Below are positions 11,335 through 22,299 of a stretch of DNA of 64,000 nt, piece by piece; the first letter of the stretch is position 1, and each line of letters opens with the position of its first letter. The notes beneath the pieces were generated by a model. That model was given only the letters and a program-made list of their open reading frames with translations, had not been told where the DNA came from and ran no database searches. The DNA lies in the NCBI GenBank assembly GCA_013115145.1, contig JAAPAO010000128.1, forward strand, positions 1-64,000, read 5' to 3'. The stretch comes from Perkinsus chesapeaki. Its lineage: Eukaryota > Perkinsozoa > Perkinsida > Perkinsidae. A program made the translations under genes and the position numbers.

Positions 11335-12479
11335 TATTAATCTACGCAATAATTGCGAATCCACGTCACCCCTTCCGAGCCATACTGCGATTTGTGCGAT
11401 CCTAAGCTACGACTGACATTACCATGATAGCCGCTTTTCGATGCATGTCGAAATGATCCGTGGTTTTCCAAAAGACCACATCAATTCGCTTTCGATTCCC
11501 CTCGCAATTTTAACAACGAAGCTTGTACTAAACGCAGCTTCGAAACTCTTCTGGAAAACTATGTTGCGCGTATCATCAACTTCACTGAGGGCGAGCCACT
11601 ATCGGTGAGATCCTTCACTAAAACGTTAGCGTGTCGATGAGCGGCATAAACTTGGGTCAACTTGAGAGTAGATTAGATATTCTCAAGTTGCAGCTCTCAA
11701 AATGCCTGTGTTCATGTGCTGTTTCTAATGTTCATAATATTATATATGTTATACGGCGTATAATATACGCAAACGTAGACTTGGTTAAAGAACATTCGAC
11801 GATCTTTGAGGCGTCAAGTTGAGGTATCAGCTTTTTCTCTGTGTCCAAATCTCTATATGGTGTAGATGAGCTACGGCCCAAATCTGAAGGGGATGTCGAG
11901 CCTGAATTTCTACTATCAGATTTGTTCGCACAGTCAACCCCCGGTCTGTAGTGGAGATACAGCTACATATACGGGGACGAGCGAACACGCTAATGATGTA
12001 AATGACCTGACCACCCGCCGATGTCATCGCTGATTGGGCTTCCAGTTCCTACTATGCAGATCCTATGGAATTGGGTAGAAATCTGCAGGATCAGCGCCGG
12101 GTGAGTGGTGGAGATGCAGAGATTCGGGAGGGAAGCTGACTAGAGGTGACAGTAGATGACAGTAATGTGCGAGACTGCAGATCGAATGACAGGATCCGAG
12201 GGTGGAGGTCGTCTAGGCTCCGGGTGGGTCATACCTTAAAACCATTCGACTACAGCTAGTGGTCACCACTAAGTGGTGACTAGCATCCTCACCGGACCAT
12301 AAGTGGAACACGAAACTGTACAGTGTTATGGAAACGCGCCTAATTAACATGGGAGGATGCTCAGCCTCCTGAGGGAGTCTTCAGCGAGCTATATGGCCTA
12401 GCAGGGAATAAGCGAATGAGGCTTGGCTCCAAGGCTACATTCCGGCTATGGTAAGTGAAGGTCATCCATGCTCTCAAGT
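11335..12479. other. Intergenic, no gene recognised
   Basis: No convincing exon or motif. It contains small AT-rich palindromic words (around 11735-11765) only. Confidence 0.3.
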
Positions 12480-15010
12480 GGCCTCCGGGAAAATGATGGA
12501 CGCCTTGTCCGTGCAGTGGCAGGGGCAGATGAGCAGCTCAGAACGCTAGCAGCTTCCAAGAATGATGCCGAGGATCGAGAGAGCCGGGAATGCTGAACAA
12601 ACCAGCGCTGACCAATTTACGAGCAGAGGCGAGCATGACCAGGCGCCAGGTAAAACAAGACTTGGTGAAGGACAAAGGGTGACGAGTACTTCTAAAAACT
12701 ATGCTATCTAGCTGCCTTTGGGCTTACCCGCTCTGAAAGGTTCTTATGGGATCTAGCTGTGCTGAACATCGGAAGTCTGTTGCCGTTGTGAAACACACCA
12801 TTGTATTGCGGTGACGTGACGCCAGGCACCATCACTGTGGCATTCCTAACATTCTCTTCAATCCTCTCTAGCAGATCGATGCTCTTAGAGGGCACATCTC
12901 GGTCTAATTCACGCGCCTCGAAATTAGTATCGCCTGATAAGGCGTAGGTGTCGTCACGAAGATCTGCGACTCCCGGTCTGGGCGACTTCGGTGTGACCAA
13001 GTCGGAATCTGACATGCAACAGCGCAACACTCAAAGTTGCTGGGCAAGACTTACCATCTCCATCGATCTTGATCAGAGTGGATTCATTCTCGTCACTTAT
13101 AGATTCATGGGCTTCAACTGCTATCGGTTGTGCTACAAGAGGAGGGCCTTCTCGGCTTGCTAGTGTTATGTCGGGAGGAGGTGCCTTGCCGAGCTTGCCA
13201 CGCAGTGGCTGATAAACACCTTCAGCGGTTTGGGGTCGTGATTGCCTCACCGATGGAGATCCATGCAGGGTCCTATCGAAGTTGTCCAATATTACACGAG
13301 GAGCTCTGAAATAAGAACGATCGAGACAGGCACCGAGACGGACGGTATACGCTAGTGAAGGAAGGCTCTCCAGTGATGCGCCAACGACGCCCTTCGCTTG
13401 ACGGCCCGCACCAGCGACGTTGAAGAGGCCAACGGAGTGGTTGCTGGGATAAAGAACCAGGCATGTACAGGGAGAACTCGCCGAATCTCTGGCTCACTCA
13501 TCTCGATTCTCATCGGGGTAGGTGACCTTTGGGAATTCCTCGAAGGGACTCAAAGCTTCCGGACCGAGCAGCTCCCCGATGCTGTACTGTGGCTGACAGT
13601 CATGTTGATGCCCCAGCAGCTCAAGAGGGGGATCGCCAAAGCTTCGCTCCGCCAGACCATTCACAGCTTCTTCGACGTACACTCCAGCATCGGCCCCCTC
13701 GTCGGGGACTAGGTCTCCATCCTCAATCGGATGGACTGTGTACCACTGACCATTAACCAGAATAGGGGAGGGATGAACAGCTTCCCTGACACCGCACTGT
13801 TGCACGGCGAGCAGGCCGGCTTCGAGGCTCGCGAGGCGCTGCTGGACGGTGGCAGTGTCGACTTCGTCCGAATCTGGCTGGCCCATAGACCGACACTCCG
13901 CCTCCGCTAGTCTTTGATTCAGTACCCGATTTTTCCAGAGCAGCAAAGCCTAAGAACGGTAATTATAACGGTGGTGAAAATACAAGCTGTCGGCTCTGCG
14001 AAACTTTCTACCATGAGAGCGGCCAGTTTCCGCCCATCAGACGGCGCTTTCACGTCGCTGCCACACGCTGCATTAGCGACGCTTGTAGTACACTGAGTGG
14101 ACGTCGATGACACAGGCAGCAATGGGCTAGTAGCAGAAGCAACCTGATAGATCCTCAGTTCAGGCTAAAAGCAGGCTATGTGCGGGGGTCTCACACTGGT
14201 GAGTCTCGGAGGGGTGAGGGTCTGCATTCCGCAGGTTCTTCTGCAAGGGCTAGTCGGCTTCTTGGACAGCAATCGCCACATCCACAGTAGAGCCTAAGGA
14301 ACGCACTCCACGCGCCTAGCTGGGAGTGCGGACAGACGACCTTCAGCATGGTCTGGTTCCGGCAGTCCATGATCTTCATTCGGCATTCTACGAAGTTCCT
14401 TCGAGCACTGGAAGTCCTTCGCCAGCAATAGAACGCGCGACTTTGGCTCTGGAATGTCGATGTGACGATGCGGTCCTCAGAGAAACGCCGCACTGCGCTT
14501 CGCCTCCAAAACGCCCTTGTCCATCCATACCACACTGAGGCATTCGTACGGTGGGCAATACGGGCCCGGGCAAACTGCCATAGCCGCCGCTGGCCTTCGC
14601 GGCGTCTAGCAAAAGCGAGCCAAGCATGAACCAGTAATGTGAGGAAACGGCGGGAGGACAGCCTCGTGTTGAAGTAGCCTTCAAGAGCTGGACCGGTGTC
14701 GGCACGGCGGACAGCAGATTCGGCAACAGGCTGGGAGAGAGATGGGGACAGAGTTAAAGAAGAGCATGGTTACCCAAATGGATGGTGTCGCGCCGTGCGT
14801 CTGGCCGGGCGGCGTAGTGGCTGTTCGAAGGAAGGTGCTCTGCGCTTCAATGCCTGATCGGCAGCAACCTCGTACATTCGAGGTAAGCGGATCTAATGGC
14901 TACCCTCTACAGCCAACGAGAGCCCTCCTGTTGAAATGGCGCTGTTCGGTCCATAACGCTGACAAAATAAGTGACATCAAACCTTTATCGATGGTGAGCT
15001 ATAACCGCTC
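12480..15010. repeat. Repeat copy A: long unit shared with 4573-5461
   Basis: The left part (12480-13013) and right part (14606-15010) match copy B, including the phrases GTCCGTGCAGTGGCAGGG and AGGAAGGTGCTCTGCGCTTC. The centre is unique to this copy. Copy A also has about 85 bp near 12541-12625 not present in B. No terminal inverted repeats or target-site duplications are obvious, so I call it a segmental duplication rather than a transposon. Confidence 0.7.
12704..14122 (-). CDS. Uncharacterised acidic/Pro-rich protein in repeat copy A
   Basis: Minus-strand exons include 13946-13494 (ALLLWKNRVLNQRLAEAECR, TVQQRLASLEAGLLAVQQ, NGQWYTVHPIEDGDLVPDEG), a block ending NESTLIKIDGD near 13055, and, after an intron of about 46 nt ending TGTCAG, DSDLVTPKSPRPGVADL through MVPGVTSPQYNG to KAAR and stop at 12704. 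The region 13290-13490 between them needs further introns. Upstream, the stretch 14122-13950 contains a hydrophobic run (CIFTTVIITVL) that may be an N-terminal membrane segment or exon. No family recognised. The protein is acidic, with one short coiled-coil-like block. The true start may be upstream near 14726. Confidence 0.45.
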
Positions 15011-15144
15011 ACCGACCTGGGAGATCGCCGAACGCTCCATGATGCGACTTGCACTGTGCGCGCTGGCTGCCTGGGGCAAACAACCACGCGTGGCTGGAGT
15101 GGACTGAACTAGGCTTGCTCAACGGTATCAATCATTAGAATGCA

Positions 15145-15655
15145 TCACCGAAACTGAGCTTGCTTCCAGCCTCGATACCGATACCTCCGCGATCCTGCGA
15201 GCCAGTAGCCGGACGCCTGTGAAGCAAAGTAATCAGCAGTTGGAATGCCGCAGGAGGGGGCACCTCCAGGCTCGGCAACTGTGGCCCATTTGCCTTTGAT
15301 GAGGGTGGGCTCCAGAAAGGACACTCCGCTGTCGCTAATATTGGAGCTGGCGGCTGCCGCGCGGGCTAGGGCGGTCATACGAGCAATCAGGAGTTCAGAT
15401 AGCTGGATATATACAGTAGGGGCATGAGAAAGCAGCAAAAGTTTAGCTTAGCGTCAGCGAAAACCTGATGAAGCGACAGCTCGACAGCTTCCTGTCGAAT
15501 ACAGAGCTGGAGATGCTGCGGAAGTCTGTACGGTAATGGCCAGAGATCTGAGCAACCACCAGGCCAACGACCAACCTTGTGAACGCAACTGCGTAGAAAG
15601 TCACGTAAAATACGCACAAGAGGGTGAGAGCATTGCACTGTGGGAATTCACTCAT
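15145..15655 (-). CDS. Small membrane protein, uncharacterised
   Basis: ATG 15655 opens MSEFPQCNALTLLCVFYVTF followed by a hydrophobic run (YAVAFTRLVVGLVVAQI), a signal anchor or transmembrane helix, then TDFRSISSSVFDRKLSSCRF. After a probable intron (GTTTTCGCT...ATATCCAG) coding sequence resumes with LSELLIARMTALARAAAASS and LIKGKWATVAEPGGAP, to a stop near 15145. The phase across the splice is not fully resolved. The start lies only 19 bp downstream of the stop of the Sec14-like gene on the same strand. No family recognised. Confidence 0.45.
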
Positions 15656-15673
15656 TTCAATAGGTGCAGTGAT

Positions 15674-17831
15674 TTAAACGCAGTAGGAGGGCTGAACCGC
15701 GGAAACCTCGGCATCCAGCTCGGCTGCTTCGTCGGCCGAGGTGATATCGTAACTACACCGAAGATGAAGTGATCCTATCCAGACATGCTCTCACCGGTAG
15801 TGAACTGTCTTGGACCGCACCCACGACCCTGTGTTGTCGAATATGAGAACGAGCTGAGGGAAAAGTGTACCTATACCCGGCGCCGCGCAAGTCTTACTCG
15901 AGCCTCCGTGTCTTCCACCGAATATTCTCCCCGCACACTTCTGTGGCTGCTGCATTTCCCTAGCGGCACCACGAACCTGTCAGTTCAGCACGAAGATGAA
16001 CGAGCAAGCCTGGAAGACTACTCCGATGTGATTTGGCCATCCCTTTGGGAGCGGACCTCCACGCCGAAGTTAATGTCCTGCGATTCCACCCCAAAGGCCC
16101 AAGACACAATATCCCCTTTTTTAACAGTCAGTGGGATCTGCATGCTCTGGCCCTTGGCGATGGTCACCGTCTGACAGAATGGGCAGATTCTCCATCTAAT
16201 CGAAAGATGCTTGGTGTACCTCAACGCCTGTAGACCCCAGGCCAAACCTGTCGTTCAGGAGACGCCCCGTCTCGGGCACCTGTCCGAGCGGGCTGTCGCA
16301 TGAGCCTCCTAGGAACTCGGGAAGGTTCTTCTCATCCACCAATTGAAGAATGCCGTTTTCGGCGGGTCTGAAAATGTTTACCTGAAATGAGTGGTAAGTA
16401 GAAGGCATGCAGAAGCTTACAACCAGAAAGGGGAGAATGAAACCGTACCGTTGGATTATGCTGGCTAAAGCAGCCGGCCTTGTAAGAAGAATATCAGCGT
16501 ACATTACGGACATTAATCGAGGAGCGATGAAGTGAAGGCTTCACTGTAGAGCGCGTAATGGGGAGGCTCACCTTAGAAAGGCTGTCCTTGGGGAAGAAGG
16601 GCTTGAGGAGCTTGAAGAATGCATCAAACAACCAAGGGGCATTCAGAAAGCAAACTTTGCTGACCTGTACGTAACTTGGCTCATTTATATTATATCATCA
16701 CCTACTTGCTGAGGGTAGTAGGTCTCTCTAAGCCTGCCTCCGGAGCCCAGCCTATTCACAATGGTCTTGCACACTTTGGGGTTGGACCATGCTGATTTCG
16801 GGGCTCCCCCGACGTCAATGGCCAACATGAAGGAGGCAAGCTCTCCGGTTCCTGATAAGGTAAATACGGCTTTCCCGTGTGCAGCGAATTACGCTGGTAG
16901 TGGTTATGGATCACAAGCTGCCCGAGCTCGCTCAGGTATATGGACATCTCCGAGAACTCGTCGTCGGTTACCTATACGAACGCCGCAGTGGTGAATTGAA
17001 GAGGCTTGAATCAGGATTCGACGATTAAATCTAATACGCTCTCTCGAAATGTTTACTGCGCCGCACTTGAGAGATTCAGAGTCTCGGATCATGCGCCACG
17101 AGTGAGAGACTGCCCACCTCGCCGACAAAGCCGTTGGACTCTATCATTCCGAGTCTCTCGCAGTAAATGAATGAGCCGTCTTTCGCACGCAGCGGCTCCC
17201 CTGCGGCATTACGGAGGCAGGCGTTCAATGGCAAGTAGTAGGAGACCTAATACAATCTTATCAAAGAAGAGAAGCTTGACCGAATTGGTGCCGGCGCTGG
17301 AAACCTGGCCTGGACTACAGCGTCGTTCACCTCAGTAGAGTGTCTTCGAGGTGCGCAGTGGGTTGAACTTAAAAGGGCGTATCTTCTCAAGACTTACCTT
17401 CTTGAGGTTCGGTATGTCATCGAACGATAACTTCCTTTCGATTATATCGGCTCTAATGGAATCCACGTTCCTCTCTACACGCCAGGCTAGGAAATCCCTG
17501 CGTAAGATACTAGGGCTGTGGGGCAGCTCTGTTCTCACTTGAACTGCTTGGCAGCTTGCTCTGCGTCGCCTTTAGCGGCCTTGAGGAACATAAGGAGGCG
17601 CAAGTCACCGAACACATCAGGCATACTGTCGGAATTCGGGTACTCTACTATATCATCTGTTAGTAATCCCTGATGAGTAAGAATGCGCACCGATAATACG
17701 AGCCATCGCAGAGGCACCTTCAATGTTTGAAGAGCGGCCTTCTCAGCATCTGTAACCTCTGAGGGAAGGGTCACATCCTCAGCAACCTGGCAATGGAGAC
17801 TTGCCCTCCCCCCAGATTGCCCCTGTATCAT
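15674..17831 (-). CDS. Sec14-like (CRAL-TRIO + GOLD) lipid-transfer protein
   Basis: Minus strand from ATG 17831. The CRAL-TRIO N-terminal helix is DLRLLMFLKAAKGDAEQAAK. An intron of about 44 nt joins it to DFLAWRVERNVDSIRADIIE. The lipid-binding core includes VCFLNAPWLFDAFFKLLKPF followed by FPKDSLSK, then LQLVDEKNLPEFLGGSCDSP. The GOLD domain includes SMQIPLTVKKGDIVSWAF and GVESQDINFGVEVRS, then LVLIFDNTGSWVRSKTVHYR. A 42-nt intron (GTGAGAGCATG...GGTGTAG) leads to the final exon YDITSADEAAELDAEVSAV and a TAA at 15674-15676. Such proteins move phosphatidylinositol or other lipids between Golgi/endosomal membranes; the GOLD module suggests a role in secretory traffic. Intermediate exons around 16.7-17.3 kb are only partly resolved. 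Confidence 0.85.
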
Positions 17832-19560
17832 TGAAGTACGAACAGTCGAATAAATTACAATAAGAAAAGCTATAGCCCGTACTCCCTTTTATATGACTCA
17901 CCAAAGTGCTATTTCCGGGGGCTATTAGATTTAGAGAAAGAGACGTTACGAAGAGTGCTTACCCGAGGGCTTTCAGGTATTGAATCGCTTTGTAGCATGC
18001 GATAGTTTATAAAATTAAAATGATGAAGGCTGCACAGTACGTAAAGTAGTTTTCGCTAAGAACAAGAGAACCCATAATCCTCTTCAAGCCAGCATGACAG
18101 CGCAACACATGTCAGTGAAGTACTCAGGAAATAAGAGACACCTGGTATCCAGTGAAATCTTGGTAGCATTCTGTTGGCACTATCAGTCGCGACGCCGAAC
18201 TCTGGCAGCTGCACCAAACGTGCATTCATGATTTACCCATAGTGAGACGCTCGATCTATCGGGCCAAATGGCGGTCTAACTCAGCAATCGGCAAGTCACA
18301 CGTCGAGTACTCAGCAGGTGGTTCGTGGGCATAGCACAGGTCGAATAACCGGCGTAGTTGTGCCAGCTTCTGTATGGAAGCATTTTTTCAAAATGTCGAG
18401 CTAGTATATCGAAACCATGAGCTACTCGACAATTGTGCCATCTTCAAGGACATGCTCTGCTGAGCGCTACTTGAGAATGCTCTTGAGTGAACCTCGCAGC
18501 ACAGGGCATGCAAGGGTAGCTAGACATGACAGTTTTGCTAGTAGCTCGCCTCATGCAGTATTTGCCACCTCCCGCGAGAGGCACTGGCATCAAAAATAAC
18601 ATAAAATTTGAGACTGATTTACGGCGCCGTTATAGCTATACAGGATGACGGTGGTGTCAGCCGCATTCGATATTATGCTACGGAAGATATCCTAGAGATT
18701 ACAAAGACGAGTTAATTGAACCGACAGAGCTACGAGGCTGAAGGATGTTGAATGCGCGGGAAAACTGTCCGAATACGACGTTAGTTTGGTGAGCGATAAA
18801 CCCTAACGCACGCGTGCAGATGCATCGAATAACCAATGACGAACCACGTAACTCTAAAGAACTAAGTAAGAATAACGATTCATAGCCGACCACATTGACT
18901 CAGTCTCAGTGTGATTATATAACAAAGAAAATAGCCCACAGACTTGTCTGAACTATCGTAGAGAAATCATTCACATTGCGCAGCCCACACCAAGAACTAC
19001 TAACACGTTTTTACGAGTGCTGCGGCAAAACGGCAGGCACAATGATTCCCAGCGACCACATAGTTTCGGTTACTAGCTAGTCTTACCCTACGATGAAATC
19101 GCAATAAGATCATCGGTGTATAGGAAGTAAGCCTCAATGTGTGGAAGCAATTGATCTAGATTTACCCACATTTACCCTAGTTTTACGAGGTAAAGCTTAT
19201 CGCTAGGGCACAGCTCAGAAGTGCAGGAAGTATCAATGGGTGGCCCGATAGGAATAGACCCGCGGGAGACAGGCAGGCTCCATACCCGGCTCCTGTAGAC
19301 CTTTCACGCAAGTGCCTTGTTCTGCCTTGTTCTGAGTACAGCATTATCGATACCGAAGTACCTATGGCACGTATGAAGCAGTCACTGCTCCGTGGTATTG
19401 AAGGCCCCCAAGAGACGCCATTAGCTCAAGACCCCGTACGCTCATAAGGCTGGTGACGCCGGGTCGAATATCAGAAGCCCGATATCAGAAGCCGGGCGGG
19501 CCTCTTGAGCTCATAGACACAAGTCTTAATAAGGTTTTGGAGTTAGCATTCCATTACGGC
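17832..19560. other. Intergenic, no gene recognised
   Basis: Short unrelated frames only. No RNA gene, repeat or regulatory motif that I can support. Confidence 0.3.
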
Positions 19561-19561
19561 A

Positions 19562-20241
19562 ATGAATGGTATTGTGTCCAACCTCTGGTGGTTACTCCCT
19601 GCCGCCATTTCGTCCGATCTGAGGGGTAGCAGTTACGAAGAAGTGGCCAGTTAAGCTAGATGGCTCCTTTATTAATGAGCCAATCTCAGGTCAGAATTTG
19701 ACAGGCCCATGGAGGACTCGGGTAAACAACTCACGACCATACGATCGGTAATGTTTGGTAGTAGGTGCTTATGCTCCGCCGGATGGGACGTGCAGGTGGA
19801 ACGTTCGTACCAAAAAGCTAGATTTCTGTAAATGCCCAAATGGCACTACCCCCTACTGCCCGGTAAGCGTTTACCACTGCTACCAAAGGCCAGGTCTACT
19901 CTCCAAGAGACGTTTACCTTCCTCTCTCTTCATTGATGTATTTCTCAGGATTATTGGGGTAGTGAACGCCCTAAGCACTGCGTCTGTACGACCGAGTGTG
20001 CTTGGGGAGACGATTGCCCACGTCAGCCAAGTGGAAACTCCCCGCCTTATTGTCACGACAGAAAGTGCCTCCTCGGATGCAGGGTAAACCTTCTATGTTG
20101 TTCAACATGAATTGCTTCCGATTCTTTCTATCGCAGGGCCCTGGGAGAAAGTGTCCCGAAGATATGTCGTGCATATGGAACTTCTTCGATAAATGGACAG
20201 AAGACTGCATATGGCCTAACGTTGACGAGGACCTATCCTGA
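19562..20241 (+). CDS. Cysteine-rich secreted protein
   Basis: Probable first exon at ATG 19562 with a signal-peptide-like start MNGIVSNLWWLLPAAISSDL. The next exon (from about 19758) encodes GTCRWNVRTKKLDFCKCPNG then TTPYCP and ends at a clean GTAAGC donor near 19863. A third exon (after GGGGTAG, about 19964-20086) gives KHCVCTTECAWGDDCPRQPS and PPYCHDRKCLLGC. The last exon (after CTATCGCAG) reads PGRKCPEDMSCIWNFFDKW then TEDCIWPNVDEDLS and stop at 20239-20241. Evenly spaced cysteines and a signal peptide suggest a secreted disulphide-bonded protein. The link between exon 1 and exon 2 is inferred. No family recognised. Confidence 0.5.
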
Positions 20242-20776
20242 TTGAGCCTCACGGATGCTGTCTCAGACTTCAAGAAACTTTATGTTATTCTAGCTATCTG
20301 AGCGATACTTAACTTGCCTTGTGCAGTCAATTAGTCGAAACTGCAGTGTTGAACACCGAACTGTAGTCACACCAGGGTTCTGTTGGTATATAGTATAACG
20401 GCTATGAAGTTTGGCCATATAGTATATGTGCACAAGGCTTGAAAACGGAAGAGCCGAGAAAAATGGATTACGGCACAGCTAATATTGAAAGTGAGAATAG
20501 CCCCCAGATTGCTGCCTAGACCTACATCTGACGAGGCTCGTCGGAGGCGCGATGCCCCGATCTGGAACTCCCCTAGGAACGTGCTAAAGGCCTATCGTCA
20601 AGCCACCGAGTGCTAAGAGAATACTAACGGGCATATGCAAGTCGAATGTCGAAAAAGTAACACAAATAATTGAAATACTCTAGTCTGTGCTCAAATGATA
20701 ACATGCTTGTTCAAAATCGGACTAGAAATGTTTGATAGTCATCAATTGACAAGTCTTCGAGGGGATTAGTCGCAAT

Positions 20777-22275
20777 ATGCTGGCTTCGCTCGTGCGTTCC
20801 TTCGGAGTTTTTCTCATGAGTGTTAGTTCTCTGCCACTTAGTTATCTGCAAGACACTTCTACAATACACAGCTGGCTACTAGTGCGTACTACGCGTCGAA
20901 TAACAGGGTTGCTGCGACCAATCGTGAAGTGCTGTTTCTTGGTCATCTTGTCCAGGTTGAACTCGAGGATCTTCGCTGGGACCTCATACGTCTGATTAAC
21001 CTTTTTCAATCACACAGGCCATCAATCTCCTACCTGGGGACATTCCAAGGCTGACTGTATTATACCATTAGGGTTGACTTGCTTATTTGGGCATCTCTTC
21101 TCGACAACACCGAGAAGCATATTTCAAGCGTTCGCACCGTAGCCAAAAAAGAGCGAGTAGGCTCCTGAAAAATTTCGGTGACAGAGAACGTAATTGTGCT
21201 TCTATATGATACGAGACACCGGTCGCAGTCAATCGGAGCAGAGTTTGGAAGAAATTCAGCCTCTACAGAAGCTCTGTAAATCCGCCCGCGAAGTTCTAGT
21301 GGAAAGGCCCGTTCCTTGCAGCACCATCTATCTTTCCATGCATTCTCACGTGCAATTGACGCTGAGGCTCACTGCGGGTATACAATGACAACACAACGTA
21401 AGTTCATGGCTCATGAGATGTTGAGAGTGATAAAGAACGAACAATGGATGAAGCGGCAGATGTTATTATGAGAGAAGCGACGAAGCTCGTTGCCAGGTCG
21501 GGTAAGCCGGCCTTGTCTCGGACTACGACGGAGTCTTCGAGAGCTCTTGGACCTAGCAACACAGAATGTCGAACTGGGCAGACGTGTCATGCTTTAGGAG
21601 CTCGTGCGAATTCCTCACCAGCGAGCGGTATGTTGCGGGATAATAGAGTTGGAAATCATCGAGCACGCCACCGTGGAGGTACTTGCTGATTCCCAAGTCT
21701 TCAATCTGCCAAAAACTCGCTCATCTAGGACTTGGTGCCGTGACTCACCAGTTGATCGTGGTAGAGATTAATATAGAAGAATATAGTGCAGGGCCTCTGT
21801 GGAGTTGCTGGTATGTTCTCCTGGGCCCATCGGCGGTATTTGGAAATGTCATTTCGCATGTCTGAAATGCCAGACTCATAAAATGAGTAACCATATATGA
21901 GAAGCGCTAGAGTGGGCATTGAAGCTGGATAGGCTAAGGACACTTTCGATGGAGTTTATCAAAGAAGTTTAGAGCTTCGTCGCCAACTTCACCGCTGGAG
22001 CCTCTTCCATCCTGGAAACATCTCGCCATTGCACAACCTCCACATGGGAAGATTTCCAGAAAAACATGCAAACGTTTGCGATATACAGTACGCGCAATCT
22101 AGAGAGGTCGAAACTGTTCAGGGCGAGAAGTCCTTAACTACAGTGAGTTTTGGACTGAAATTTCGGCTGTACGATATTCAGCAGCTAGCTAAGGTTCTGG
22201 ACGCCTACAGGGCGTTCCTAGACCCGCTCAAGCAACGAATTCGACTAATAGTGTCTATCTCGTTTTCCATTTAAG
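20777..22275 (+). CDS. Uncharacterised alpha-helical protein, multi-exon
   Basis: Coding blocks in order: NREVLFLGHLVQVELEDLRW (about 20900-21000), SEQSLEEIQPLQKLCKSARE (about 21225-21300), DEAADVIMREATKLVARS (about 21447-21502), then after a 40-nt intron ELLDLATQN. An apparent in-frame TAG at 21595-21597 disappears if a 30-nt intron (GTCGAACTGG...GCTTTAG) is removed, giving QN|ELVRIPHQRAVCCGIIELEI. The last exons read ELRRQLHRWSLFHPGNIS and, after a 39-nt intron, QLAKVLDAYRAFLDPLKQRI, to a TAA at about 22273-22275. Mostly amphipathic helix; no family recognised. It converges on the monooxygenase gene. Confidence 0.45.
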
Positions 22276-22299
22276 AATTCACCATCAAAGGAGACAGGT

